NCBI GenBank assembly: GCA_900772425.1
Contig: CAAHEK010000284.1
Span: 1 to 5,315 of the forward strand
DNA length: 5,315 nucleotides
Origin: an uncultured Lachnospira sp.
GTDB taxonomy: Bacteria; Bacillota; Clostridia; Lachnospirales; Lachnospiraceae
Reading direction: 5' to 3'
Part shown: positions 1 through 5,315 of the stretch, one piece after another
Numbering within the stretch: the first letter of the stretch is position 1
Layout of the letters: the number at the start of each line of letters is the position of its first letter
Program-made: the position numbers and the translations under genes
Notes under the pieces: model-generated
The model's input: the letters and a program-made list of their open reading frames with translations, nothing else
What the model was told of the DNA's origin: nothing
Database searches by the model: none

Positions 1-385
1 CGCCTGCAAATGCCGCTAATGAAATTGTAATGTTATATGAGGATATAAAGACAATGGCAAAGGCAGCACCGGTACTGGCTCCAGAAGAAACACCGGCAAT
101 ATCAGGGGAGGCAAGTGGATTTTTGAATACAGTCTGGTAAATAAAGCCTGCTATACCAAGACCGAAGCCACCTATAAAACCCATAAGTGCTCTTGGAAGA
201 CGAAGCCTTTTAAATACCATAAGCTGCATTTTATCGCCACTGAGAAGCCTGCTTATAGTAAGCGGATATTTTCCGGTAAGAATAGAACATATCAGTACTG
301 CTATGAGTAGCAGTACTGATAATGTAGTTATGAGAAATATTCTTTTTTTATAAACGTTATTGTTATAAATTTTACTAATTGACAT
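1..385 (-). CDS. FecCD/BtuC-family ABC transporter permease, N-terminal part (cut by left window edge)
   Basis: Reading leftward from the ATG at 385, 128 codons are open to the window edge, so the C-terminal part is missing. The product is the membrane-spanning subunit of a class II ABC importer, a family that moves iron-siderophores, heme, cobalamin or, in Haemophilus MolB, molybdate. Residues 16-37 form a hydrophobic first helix. The family signature follows: RLRLPRALMG at 60-69, a glycine-rich second helix with GLGIAGFIYQ at 75-84, then NPLASPDIAGVSSGAS at 89-104. These match the conserved RLPR, AG..Q and NPLA.P..GvssGA blocks of FecCD proteins. The start is supported by a GGGAA at 392-396, six bases ahead of the ATG. 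The gene begins 18 nt after the stop of the binding-protein gene, so the two are almost certainly co-transcribed. Family is very sure; substrate is unknown. Codons 22-32 contain a perfect 14-bp inverted repeat, listed separately. Confidence 0.93.
   Translation of the reverse strand, partial: MSISKIYNNNVYKKRIFLITTLSVLLLIAVLICSILTGKYPLTISRLLSGDKMQLMVFKRLRLPRALMGFIGGFGLGIAGFIYQTVFKNPLASPDIAGVSSGASTGAAFAIVFISSYNITISLAAFAG
290..321 (-). repeat. Perfect 14-bp inverted repeat (hairpin) inside the permease gene
   Basis: The arms TATCAGTACTGCTA (290-303) and TAGCAGTACTGATA (308-321) are exact reverse complements separated by 4 nt. The transcript can therefore fold into a 14-bp stem with a tetraloop. 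Each arm includes the 8-bp palindrome CAGTACTG (293-300 and 311-318). The structure covers permease codons 22-32, which encode the first transmembrane helix. No continuous T tract follows it on the minus strand, so it does not look like a standard intrinsic terminator. A role in mRNA stability, ribosome or polymerase pausing, or setting the permease to binding-protein ratio is inference only. Confidence 0.75.
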
Positions 386-403
386 AAATTATTCCCAATA
401 TTC

Positions 404-1468
404 CTAGTTCGCTGGAGTAAATCCATAGAAACTTTCGTAGAATTTAGTTACACAAGAATTATAATAATCGTTTGTTATTTTATCAGGATGAAGTATAGAT
501 GCAATATAAATACTTCCGAGGAAACTTGCAGGTACAGGAGAGTCCCATGCCTCGATATTGCTAGGAAGCTTATATACATGTTTGTTTTTTACAGCATCGC
601 ACGCTGCAAGATTTTCATTATTGTATACATCGTTTTCTGAATAAGCTGCATCAGCTGCTATTATTATATATTCAGGATTCCATGAAAGAATCTGCTCGTA
701 GGATACATTTGCCCAATAAGTATCAGAAATATCCGATGCGGCATTTTTTCCTCCGGCATTAGTAAGAAGAGTGTCCTGATACATTTTGTTTCCGGCAGTT
801 GAAAGAACAGAGCTGTTTCCGGCAAGGTATACTAAAGGAGTCTTTTCACCTGATACGGCTTCTTTGGTGCTTGCTAAAAATGAGTCAATGGAATTATTAA
901 GAGCTTCTGCTTTTCCGGCATTGTTTGTAACATTTCCTATTAAAGTGATACATTCTTTTAATGAATCCTGGCTTTCAGGATTTACAACAACTGCTTTGAT
1001 ACCCATATCGTTAAGAGTGTCGGCAGTATTTTTTAGTTTTAATGGAAGAATTACAACATCAGGGCTGGCAGCTACGCATGATTCAAGGTTAAATTCCTTT
1101 GCAGTACCCATACTTGGAAGATTTATCACAGATGAGGCTGCAAGTTTATAAATATTTCTTGTGTTTGCCTTTGCTTCAATACCAACCAGTTTATCTTTGC
1201 AGCCAAGAGCTATAACAAGGCTTGTTGAGATATAATAAGATGAAGCTATTTTTTCAGGAGCTTTATCAAATGTGACGGTTCTTCCTGCCTGGTCAGTTAC
1301 TGTAAGGGGATAACTTACTGCAATATCTTTGTATTCAGTCATGACATCAAATGCAGATGTAGTTGTTTCCTCATTATCAGATTTGCTGTTTGAATTGCCA
1401 CAGGCAGTTGTACAAACGAGCATTATGCATACAAGAAGTAAAGCTGCAAGTCTTTTGAAATTCTTCAT
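404..1468 (-). CDS. FecB/BtuF-class ABC transporter substrate-binding lipoprotein
   Basis: This 354-residue protein is the extracellular ligand-capture component of the importer whose permease follows. It opens with a basic stretch and a hydrophobic segment (residues 7-22), then TTAC with Cys23, which fits a lipobox. The mature protein would thus be lipid-anchored on the outer face of the membrane. A Ser/Thr/Asp/Glu linker runs to about residue 50. The periplasmic-binding-protein fold typical of iron-siderophore and B12 binders follows: [20 protein letters not shown] at 55-74, [13 protein letters not shown] at 117-129, SPDVVILP at 135-142 and [16 protein letters not shown] at 255-270. The C-terminal block [16 protein letters not shown] at 308-323 precedes a terminal FYESFYGF (343-350). 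Length is normal for the family. The start is backed by a GGAGA at 1478-1482, nine bases upstream of the ATG. Known ligands in this class include ferric chelates, heme, cobalamin and molybdate/tungstate, and sequence alone does not decide among them. The divergent molybdenum enzyme makes molybdate or tungstate a reasonable but unproven guess. Confidence 0.93.
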   Translation of the reverse strand: MKNFKRLAALLLVCIMLVCTTACGNSNSKSDNEETTTSAFDVMTEYKDIAVSYPLTVTDQAGRTVTFDKAPEKIASSYYISTSLVIALGCKDKLVGIEAKANTRNIYKLAASSVINLPSMGTAKEFNLESCVAASPDVVILPLKLKNTADTLNDMGIKAVVVNPESQDSLKECITLIGNVTNNAGKAEALNNSIDSFLASTKEAVSGEKTPLVYLAGNSSVLSTAGNKMYQDTLLTNAGGKNAASDISDTYWANVSYEQILSWNPEYIIIAADAAYSENDVYNNENLAACDAVKNKHVYKLPSNIEAWDSPVPASFLGSIYIASILHPDKITNDYYNSCVTKFYESFYGFTPAN

Positions 1469-1509
1469 TTTATATTGTCTCCATTCATTTAAATTATATT
1501 TGCGAAAAA

Positions 1510-1538
1510 ATTTTATCAGATTGACAACAGTTTTACAA
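1510..1538 (-). promoter_or_regulatory. Candidate extended -10 promoter for the transporter operon
   Basis: Reading on the minus strand, TTGTAA (1538-1533) is followed after exactly 17 nt by TAAAAT (1515-1510), with TGA directly before the -10. That gives an extended -10 TGnTAAAAT with one mismatch in the hexamer and a -35 with two mismatches. Transcription would begin about 35 nt upstream of the binding-protein start codon. A perfect TATAAT also lies closer to the gene (1497-1492), but I found no -35 at acceptable spacing for it. The element overlaps the plus-strand promoter. Confidence 0.5.
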
Positions 1539-1549
1539 GTAAGTATATT
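1521..1549 (+). promoter_or_regulatory. Sigma-A-type promoter for the molybdenum hydroxylase operon
   Basis: A perfect -35 hexamer TTGACA (1521-1526) is separated by 17 nt from TATATT (1544-1549), one mismatch from the -10 consensus. The predicted start near 1556 leaves a leader of about 62 nt before the FAD-subunit ATG at 1618. The strength of both hexamers suggests high basal activity, so a repressor or competition with the overlapping divergent promoter would be the natural control point. Confidence 0.72.
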
Positions 1550-1570
1550 AAATATGAAATGTAAAGCTGT
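1527..1570. promoter_or_regulatory. Possible operator: imperfect 11-bp inverted repeat spanning both promoters
   Basis: ACAGTTTTACA (1527-1537) and TGTAAAGCTGT (1560-1570) are reverse complements at 10 of 11 positions. Their centres are 33 bp apart, close to three helical turns. The left arm covers the minus-strand -35 and the spacer of the plus-strand promoter. The right arm lies just past the predicted plus-strand start. Further TGTAAA/TGTAAT copies occur at 1568-1573 and 1577-1582. A dimeric or looping regulator is a plausible reader. The regulator is not in the window, and in AT-rich DNA such a repeat may be chance. Confidence 0.35.
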
Positions 1571-1617
1571 AAATAATGTAATTAAATTAAGATAATATTT
1601 AAAGAAACGGGGTTTTT

Positions 1618-2415
1618 ATGCTTAAAATACAAAATTATAAAAAAGTTGAAAGCTTATCAGAAGCTTATGAGCTTAATCAGAAGAAGACAAACAGAATTGT
1701 CGGTGGAATGATGTGGATGCGCATGGGTGATAACAGAATTAACACAGCTATTGACTTGTCAGGGCTTGGACTTGACACAATAACAGAGACAGAGGATGAA
1801 TTTGTTATAGGCTGCATGACAACTTTAAGAACTCTTGAGAATCATGAGACATTTGGTAAATATACCGGTAATATGACCAAAGAAGCACTAAGGTATATAG
1901 TTGGTGTACAGTTTAGAAATCTTGCGACCGTTGGTGGAAGTATTTATGGAAGATATGGATTTTCGGATGTTCTTACATTATTAATGGGAATGGATTCTTA
2001 TGTAGAGCTTTATAAGGGAGGGATAGTTTCGCTGGAGGATTATGCACAAAGGCAGTATGACAGGGATATTGTTGTTAATATTATAGTAAAGAAAAGACCT
2101 GCAAAAGTATTTTATGAGGCTGTAAGAATAACTAAGACAGACCTTCCTGTGCTTACCTGTTGTGCCGTACATTTTCTGGATAATAATGAATACAGGGTAT
2201 GTATAGGAGCAAGACCGGGAAGAGCGATAGTTGTCAATGATAATAATGGAATACTTTCAGGCGGCGTTAATAAAGAGAGCATAAAATCATTTTCCGGATA
2301 TGCAATGGAAAATGTACATACTGAAAGTAATATGCGTGGAAGTAAAGAATACAGAAGTCATCTTGTAAAGACACTTACACAGCGCGCACTTGAGACTTTA
2401 AGCAGTGAGATATAA
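1618..2415 (+). CDS. Molybdenum hydroxylase FAD-binding subunit (xanthine dehydrogenase/CoxM family)
   Basis: This 265-residue cytoplasmic protein carries FAD and passes electrons from the iron-sulfur subunit to an external acceptor. Residues 1-150 form the FAD-binding domain of molybdopterin dehydrogenases. The first glycine loop is VGGMMWMRMG (28-37), the position where many relatives read AGGTD. It is followed by AIDLSGLGLDTI (44-55) and VIGCMTTL (63-70). The second flavin loop is NLATVGGSIYGRYGFSD (101-117), matching the usual R.aT.GG....sp.aD block. Residues about 162-262 form the CO_deh_flav_C domain, with FYEAVRIT, CIGARPGRA (195-203) and GSKEYRSHLV (241-250). It is on the short side for the family, comparable to the E. 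coli YgfM type, with no inserted cluster domain. CGGGG at 1608-1612 supports the only sensible start. It is the first gene of a three-gene operon, with 59 nt before the next gene. The enzyme class is sure; the electron acceptor (NAD+, ferredoxin or another) is not visible. Confidence 0.92.
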   Translation: MLKIQNYKKVESLSEAYELNQKKTNRIVGGMMWMRMGDNRINTAIDLSGLGLDTITETEDEFVIGCMTTLRTLENHETFGKYTGNMTKEALRYIVGVQFRNLATVGGSIYGRYGFSDVLTLLMGMDSYVELYKGGIVSLEDYAQRQYDRDIVVNIIVKKRPAKVFYEAVRITKTDLPVLTCCAVHFLDNNEYRVCIGARPGRAIVVNDNNGILSGGVNKESIKSFSGYAMENVHTESNMRGSKEYRSHLVKTLTQRALETLSSEI

Positions 2416-2474
2416 GATGCAGGAAGTTAAAGGATGTTAAATTATAGGACGTTGATATACAGAATGGAGAGGTT

Positions 2475-2939
2475 ATGTTAGTTGATATTAAATTGAATGG
2501 AAAATCAGTCAAAGCAGAAATTGCGTCAGATATGACATTGTATGATTTTGTAAGAGAACATGGATGCTATAGCGTTAAATGTGGCTGTGAGACATCTAAC
2601 TGTGGTTTGTGCACAGTATTTTTAAATGATAAGCCGGTATTGTCATGTTCTGTGCTTGCAGCGAGAGCTGATAAATGCAGCGTAACAACATTAGAAGGTT
2701 TGCAGGCTGAAGCTGAGGATTTTGTGACATTTATTGCTGATCAGGGAGCTGAACAATGTGGATTTTGTAATCCGGGATTTGTTATGAATGCGCTTGCATT
2801 GTTCAGGGAAAATCCATATCCTGCCGAGGATGAGATAAAAGAATTTCTATCAGGAAATTTATGCAGATGTTCGGGCTATGAAGGGCAGATGAGAGGAATA
2901 CTGAATTATATAGAATACAAAAAGGCAAAGGAGGCGTAA
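2475..2939 (+). CDS. Molybdenum hydroxylase [2Fe-2S] iron-sulfur subunit (XdhC/CoxS family)
   Basis: This 154-residue protein holds two [2Fe-2S] clusters that wire the molybdenum centre to FAD. The N-terminal plant-ferredoxin-like domain (about 1-75) carries Cys38, Cys43, Cys46 and Cys58, in VKCGCETSNCGLC (34-46) and PVLSC. An extra Cys36 sits in the spacing K-x-G-C, where relatives usually have Glu or another residue. The C-terminal helical domain carries QCGFCNPG (94-101) with Cys95 and Cys98, and SGNLCRCSGY (126-135) with Cys130 and Cys132. All eight ligands are present and the length is typical, so the protein looks complete and functional. GGAGAGG at 2466-2472 lies just ahead of the ATG. 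The stop is 2 nt from the next start, and the end of this gene contains the ribosome binding site of the catalytic subunit. The two genes are therefore likely to be translationally coupled, which suits fixed subunit stoichiometry. In E. coli naming it corresponds to XdhC. Confidence 0.95.
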   Translation: MLVDIKLNGKSVKAEIASDMTLYDFVREHGCYSVKCGCETSNCGLCTVFLNDKPVLSCSVLAARADKCSVTTLEGLQAEAEDFVTFIADQGAEQCGFCNPGFVMNALALFRENPYPAEDEIKEFLSGNLCRCSGYEGQMRGILNYIEYKKAKEA

Positions 2940-2941
2940 TA

Positions 2942-5239
2942 ATGAGATCGGTTAATAAAGCAATCAGAAAAAAAGACTCAATGGAACTTCTCCTTGGAAA
3001 GCCTGTATATACAGATGATATAGCACCTAAGGATTGTCTGGTAGTAAAACTTTTGCGCTCACCATATGCAAATGCATATGTAAAAGAAATTAATACTGAT
3101 ATTGCCATGAAAGTTCCAGGGATTGAAGCTGTATTTACATATAAAGATATAGACCAGAATATGAAACGTTTTACATGTGCAGGTCAGACATATCCGGAGC
3201 CAAGTCCATATGACAGATTAATACTTGACAAACATGTGAGATTTATTGGCGATCCTGTTGCAATTGTGGCAGGAGCAGATGAACAGTGTGTTGATAAAGC
3301 AATGAAACTTATAAAAACAGAGTATGAAGTGCTTGAGCCTGTATTGGATTTTAAAACAGCCAAGGATAATAAGATTCTGGTACATCCTGAGGATAACTGG
3401 GAGGCACTTTGCCCTGTTGGTGCAGATAATAAAAGGAATCTATGTGCACATGATGAAAGCAGCAATGGAAATATAGATGAGGTGCTTGAAAAATGTGATA
3501 TCGTAATAGACCATACATATCATACAAAGGCATGCCAGCAGAGCATGATGGAAACATTCAGAACCTTTTGTACTATTGATACATATGGAAGACTGCATGT
3601 TGTAAGTTCGACGCAGATTGTATTTCATTGCAGACGAATAATATCACATGCGCTTGGCATTTCACCATCAAAGATAAGAGTTACAAAACCAAGAATAGGT
3701 GGAGGATTTGGTGCTAAACAGACCTCAGTTTCTGAGATATATCCTGCGTTTGTCACATGGAAAACCAAGAAACCATCTAAAATAATTTTTTCAAGAAATG
3801 AATCACTTATTGCATCATCACCAAGACACGAAATGCAGATGCATGTAAGGCTTGGAGCAACAAAGGAAGGTATTGTCAAGGGTATTGATTTATATACTTT
3901 GTCCAATACAGGAGCATATGGGGAACATGGACCAACGACAGTCGGACTTTCAGGACATAAGTCAATTCCATTGTATGGTAAGGCAGAGGCTTTCAGATTT
4001 GTAAGTGATGTTGTTTACACTAACAGAATGTCTGCAGGAGCATACAGAGGCTATGGAGCAACACAGGGTTTGTTTGCGGTGGAATCGGCAGTAAATGAAC
4101 TTGCGGATAAACTTAAAATGGATCCGTTTGAATTAAGACTTAAAAATATAGTAAAAGAAGGCGATGTTATGCCTGCATACTATAATCAGGTTAATACAAG
4201 CTGCGCGCTGGACAGATGCCTTTTAAAGGTTAAGGAAATGATAAAATGGGATGAGAAATATCCAATGAGAAAAATTTCTGATACAAAAGCCAGATTTGTA
4301 GGAATGGGTATGGCAATGCAGGGCTCCGGGATTTCGGGCGTTGACGTGGGTAGTGCTGCTTTGAAGCTTAATGATGAAGGTGTGTATACGATGAATATCG
4401 GAGCTGCCGATATGGGAACGGGATGTGATACAATACTCGCCCAGATTGCTGCCGAAGTGTTGGAGTGTGGAACAGACGATATAAGTGTATTTGGAGCAGA
4501 TACAGACATATCACCATATGATTCTGGTTCATATGCATCAAGTACAACATATGTAACTGGAAAAGCTGTTGAAAAATGTGCCATGGAATTAAGGGAAAGA
4601 ATAGAAAGCTTAGGCGCTAAGCTTATAGGCTGTGATAAGAAAGATGTAACATTTGACGGGAAATTTGTAAGATGTGAGACAGATGGTGAGTTTAAAGATA
4701 AGTGTGTAAGTCTTTCAGACATTGCAACTGCTTCAATGTGTGGAAATGATATTTCGTTGTCGGTAACCAATACACATACATCACCAATTTCTCCACCTCC
4801 ATATATGGTTGGAGCAGCAGAGGTTGAGGTTGACTTACTGACAGGTGAGAGTAAAGTTGTTGAATATGATGCGTGTGTTGATTGCGGAACACCTGTGAAT
4901 CCTAATCTGGCAAGAGTTCAGGCAGAGGGTGGAATATTACAGGGAATAGGAATGGCAATGTCAGAAAATATAAGATACACGGATAAAGGTCAGCTTTATG
5001 AAAATTCATTTTTGCAATATAAGATTCCATCAAGAATGGATATTGGACATATTAATGTGGAATTTGAAAGCAGTTATGAAAATGCAGGCCCTTTTGGTGC
5101 GAAATCAATAGGAGAAGTAGTTATAAATACACCATTACCTGCAATTACTGATGCGTTAAGCCATGCTGCGGGCAGACGATTTTATGAACTTCCTATTACA
5201 CCGGAACAGATAGCAATGGCAAGAACCGAAAATAATTAA
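2942..5239 (+). CDS. Molybdenum hydroxylase molybdopterin-binding catalytic subunit (xanthine dehydrogenase XdhA-like)
   Basis: This 765-residue catalytic subunit binds the molybdenum-pterin cofactor and hydroxylates its substrate with oxygen from water. The N-terminal domain (about 17-130, with GKPVYTDDIAP at 19-29) is the Ald_Xan_dh_C type. The two cofactor-binding domains follow. Visible landmarks are STQ with Gln225, GGGFGAKQ (253-260), AYRGYG with Arg369, MGTGCDT (491-497), VNPNLARVQAEGG with Gln660, and GAKSIGE (719-725) with the catalytic base Glu725. Spacing from Gln225 to position 260 matches bovine enzyme Gln767 to Glu802 exactly. Position 260 is Gln instead of Glu, and no Arg aligns with bovine Arg880 (near Leu336/Ser337). 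The substrate may be xanthine, another purine or a different N-heterocycle or aldehyde. Length is close to E. coli XdhA, so the gene is complete. AAAGGAGG at 2927-2934, seven bases before the ATG, is an excellent ribosome binding site. The protein is unusually cysteine-rich (20 Cys), fitting an anaerobe. Family is sure; substrate is not. Confidence 0.94.
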   Translation: MRSVNKAIRKKDSMELLLGKPVYTDDIAPKDCLVVKLLRSPYANAYVKEINTDIAMKVPGIEAVFTYKDIDQNMKRFTCAGQTYPEPSPYDRLILDKHVRFIGDPVAIVAGADEQCVDKAMKLIKTEYEVLEPVLDFKTAKDNKILVHPEDNWEALCPVGADNKRNLCAHDESSNGNIDEVLEKCDIVIDHTYHTKACQQSMMETFRTFCTIDTYGRLHVVSSTQIVFHCRRIISHALGISPSKIRVTKPRIGGGFGAKQTSVSEIYPAFVTWKTKKPSKIIFSRNESLIASSPRHEMQMHVRLGATKEGIVKGIDLYTLSNTGAYGEHGPTTVGLSGHKSIPLYGKAEAFRFVSDVVYTNRMSAGAYRGYGATQGLFAVESAVNELADKLKMDPFELRLKNIVKEGDVMPAYYNQVNTSCALDRCLLKVKEMIKWDEKYPMRKISDTKARFVGMGMAMQGSGISGVDVGSAALKLNDEGVYTMNIGAADMGTGCDTILAQIAAEVLECGTDDISVFGADTDISPYDSGSYASSTTYVTGKAVEKCAMELRERIESLGAKLIGCDKKDVTFDGKFVRCETDGEFKDKCVSLSDIATASMCGNDISLSVTNTHTSPISPPPYMVGAAEVEVDLLTGESKVVEYDACVDCGTPVNPNLARVQAEGGILQGIGMAMSENIRYTDKGQLYENSFLQYKIPSRMDIGHINVEFESSYENAGPFGAKSIGEVVINTPLPAITDALSHAAGRRFYELPITPEQIAMARTENN
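4606..4624 (+). repeat. 8-bp perfect inverted repeat within the catalytic-subunit gene
   Basis: AAGCTTAG (4606-4613) and CTAAGCTT (4617-4624) are exact reverse complements with the 3-nt spacer GCG. They could form a compact stem in the mRNA over codons 555-561. It has no T tract and no gene boundary nearby. It may simply reflect codon use, so function is doubtful. Confidence 0.4.
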
Positions 5240-5315
5240 AAAAAGTACTTTACAGCATTAAGGGATAAAATGAAGAAAATGTAATGAAAGGCAATATTCC
5301 TTGCGATGCTGTCAA
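5240..5315. other. Downstream spacer with no clear terminator; 7-bp inverted repeat
   Basis: After the catalytic-subunit stop I see no GC-rich stem followed by a T tract, so the operon may continue to the right. ACAGCAT (5252-5258) and ATGCTGT (5306-5312) are exact inverted repeats 47 nt apart, which is too far for a standard terminator hairpin. A four-codon reading frame starts at 5270 after AAGGG and ends in TAA. Its stop overlaps the ATG at 5284. Confidence 0.5.
5284..5315 (+). CDS. Possible start of a further gene, cut by the right edge
   Basis: From ATG at 5284 the frame reads MKGNIPCDAV and stays open to the window end. That is only ten complete codons. The opening with an early Cys-Asp resembles the start of small anti-sigma-type zinc-finger proteins of clostridia, which often begin with a short segment and then C-D-x-V/I. 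This is a weak resemblance on too few residues to name a product. No strong ribosome binding site precedes it. The best is A/G-rich GAAGAAAA just upstream, or coupling from the four-codon frame at 5270. Confidence 0.25.
   Translation, partial: MKGNIPCDAV

Noticed and set aside
786..1151. Plus-strand 121-codon open frame inside the binding-protein gene
   Set aside because: It lies wholly antisense to a clearly recognisable lipoprotein gene, has no ribosome binding site and no family-like motifs. It is a shadow frame.
1521..1582. TnrA-type nitrogen-regulation site (TGTNA-N7-TNACA) upstream of the enzyme operon
   Set aside because: TGTAA and TTACA elements are present, but no pair has the required 7-nt spacing and orientation.
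1329..1595. Plus-strand 88-codon frame crossing the divergent promoter region
   Set aside because: It overlaps the N-terminal signal region of the lipoprotein gene and both predicted promoters, and no ribosome binding site or domain is visible.
1556..1617. Purine or molybdenum-cofactor riboswitch in the enzyme leader
   Set aside because: The predicted leader is only about 62 nt, AT-rich and without stable stems or a recognisable aptamer core.
3063..3080. Palindromic CATATGCA-AA-TGCATATG in the catalytic subunit gene
   Set aside because: It encodes Pro-Tyr-Ala-Asn-Ala-Tyr, where the repeated Tyr/Ala codons produce the symmetry. The 2-nt spacer is poor for a hairpin.
4186..4770. Minus-strand 194-codon open frame opposite the catalytic subunit
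   Set aside because: It is antisense to conserved molybdopterin-binding domain sequence and its translation is low-complexity without recognisable motifs. Its length is explained by codon bias of the real gene.
5240..5315. Intrinsic terminator after the catalytic subunit
   Set aside because: The only inverted repeat has arms 47 nt apart and no T tract follows, so a terminator is not supported.

Overview
The window is AT-rich DNA with strong AGGAGG-type ribosome binding sites, sigma-A-like promoters and cysteine-rich oxidation-sensitive enzymes. Together these suggest an anaerobic low-GC Firmicute, plausibly a gut-type clostridium such as a Lachnospiraceae member. The taxonomic call is an inference from composition and gene style, not from a marker gene.

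There are two divergent transcription units around a short control region at 1469-1617. To the left, on the minus strand, lie a lipoprotein substrate-binding protein of the FecB/BtuF class (404-1468) and, 18 nt downstream, the first 128 codons of a FecCD/BtuC-class permease that runs off the left edge. Together they are the start of a metal-chelate, corrinoid or oxyanion ABC importer. To the right, on the plus strand, is a complete three-subunit molybdenum hydroxylase of the xanthine dehydrogenase/CO dehydrogenase family. It comprises the FAD subunit (1618-2415), the two-[2Fe-2S] subunit (2475-2939) and the molybdopterin catalytic subunit (2942-5239). The last 76 bases hold no clear terminator. 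They carry at most the first codons of another gene at 5284.

The three enzyme subunits should form the usual electron path: substrate hydroxylation at the molybdenum centre, then the two iron-sulfur clusters, then FAD, then an external acceptor. All eight cluster cysteines and the catalytic glutamate are present. The two residues that orient purines in bovine xanthine dehydrogenase are not conserved by my by-eye alignment, so the substrate is left open.

The control region carries a near-consensus sigma-A promoter for the enzyme operon. A weaker extended -10 promoter for the transporter is interleaved with it, and an imperfect 11-bp inverted repeat spans both. This arrangement suggests that transporter and enzyme are coordinately or reciprocally controlled. 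It makes molybdate or tungstate uptake, as by the class II MolBCA importer of Haemophilus, a testable guess for the transporter. Another notable feature is a perfect 14-bp hairpin inside the permease coding sequence, over the first membrane helix.

I saw no CRISPR array, insertion sequence, tRNA or rRNA, and no clearly new biological system. The window looks like a metabolic locus with some regulatory features worth checking.
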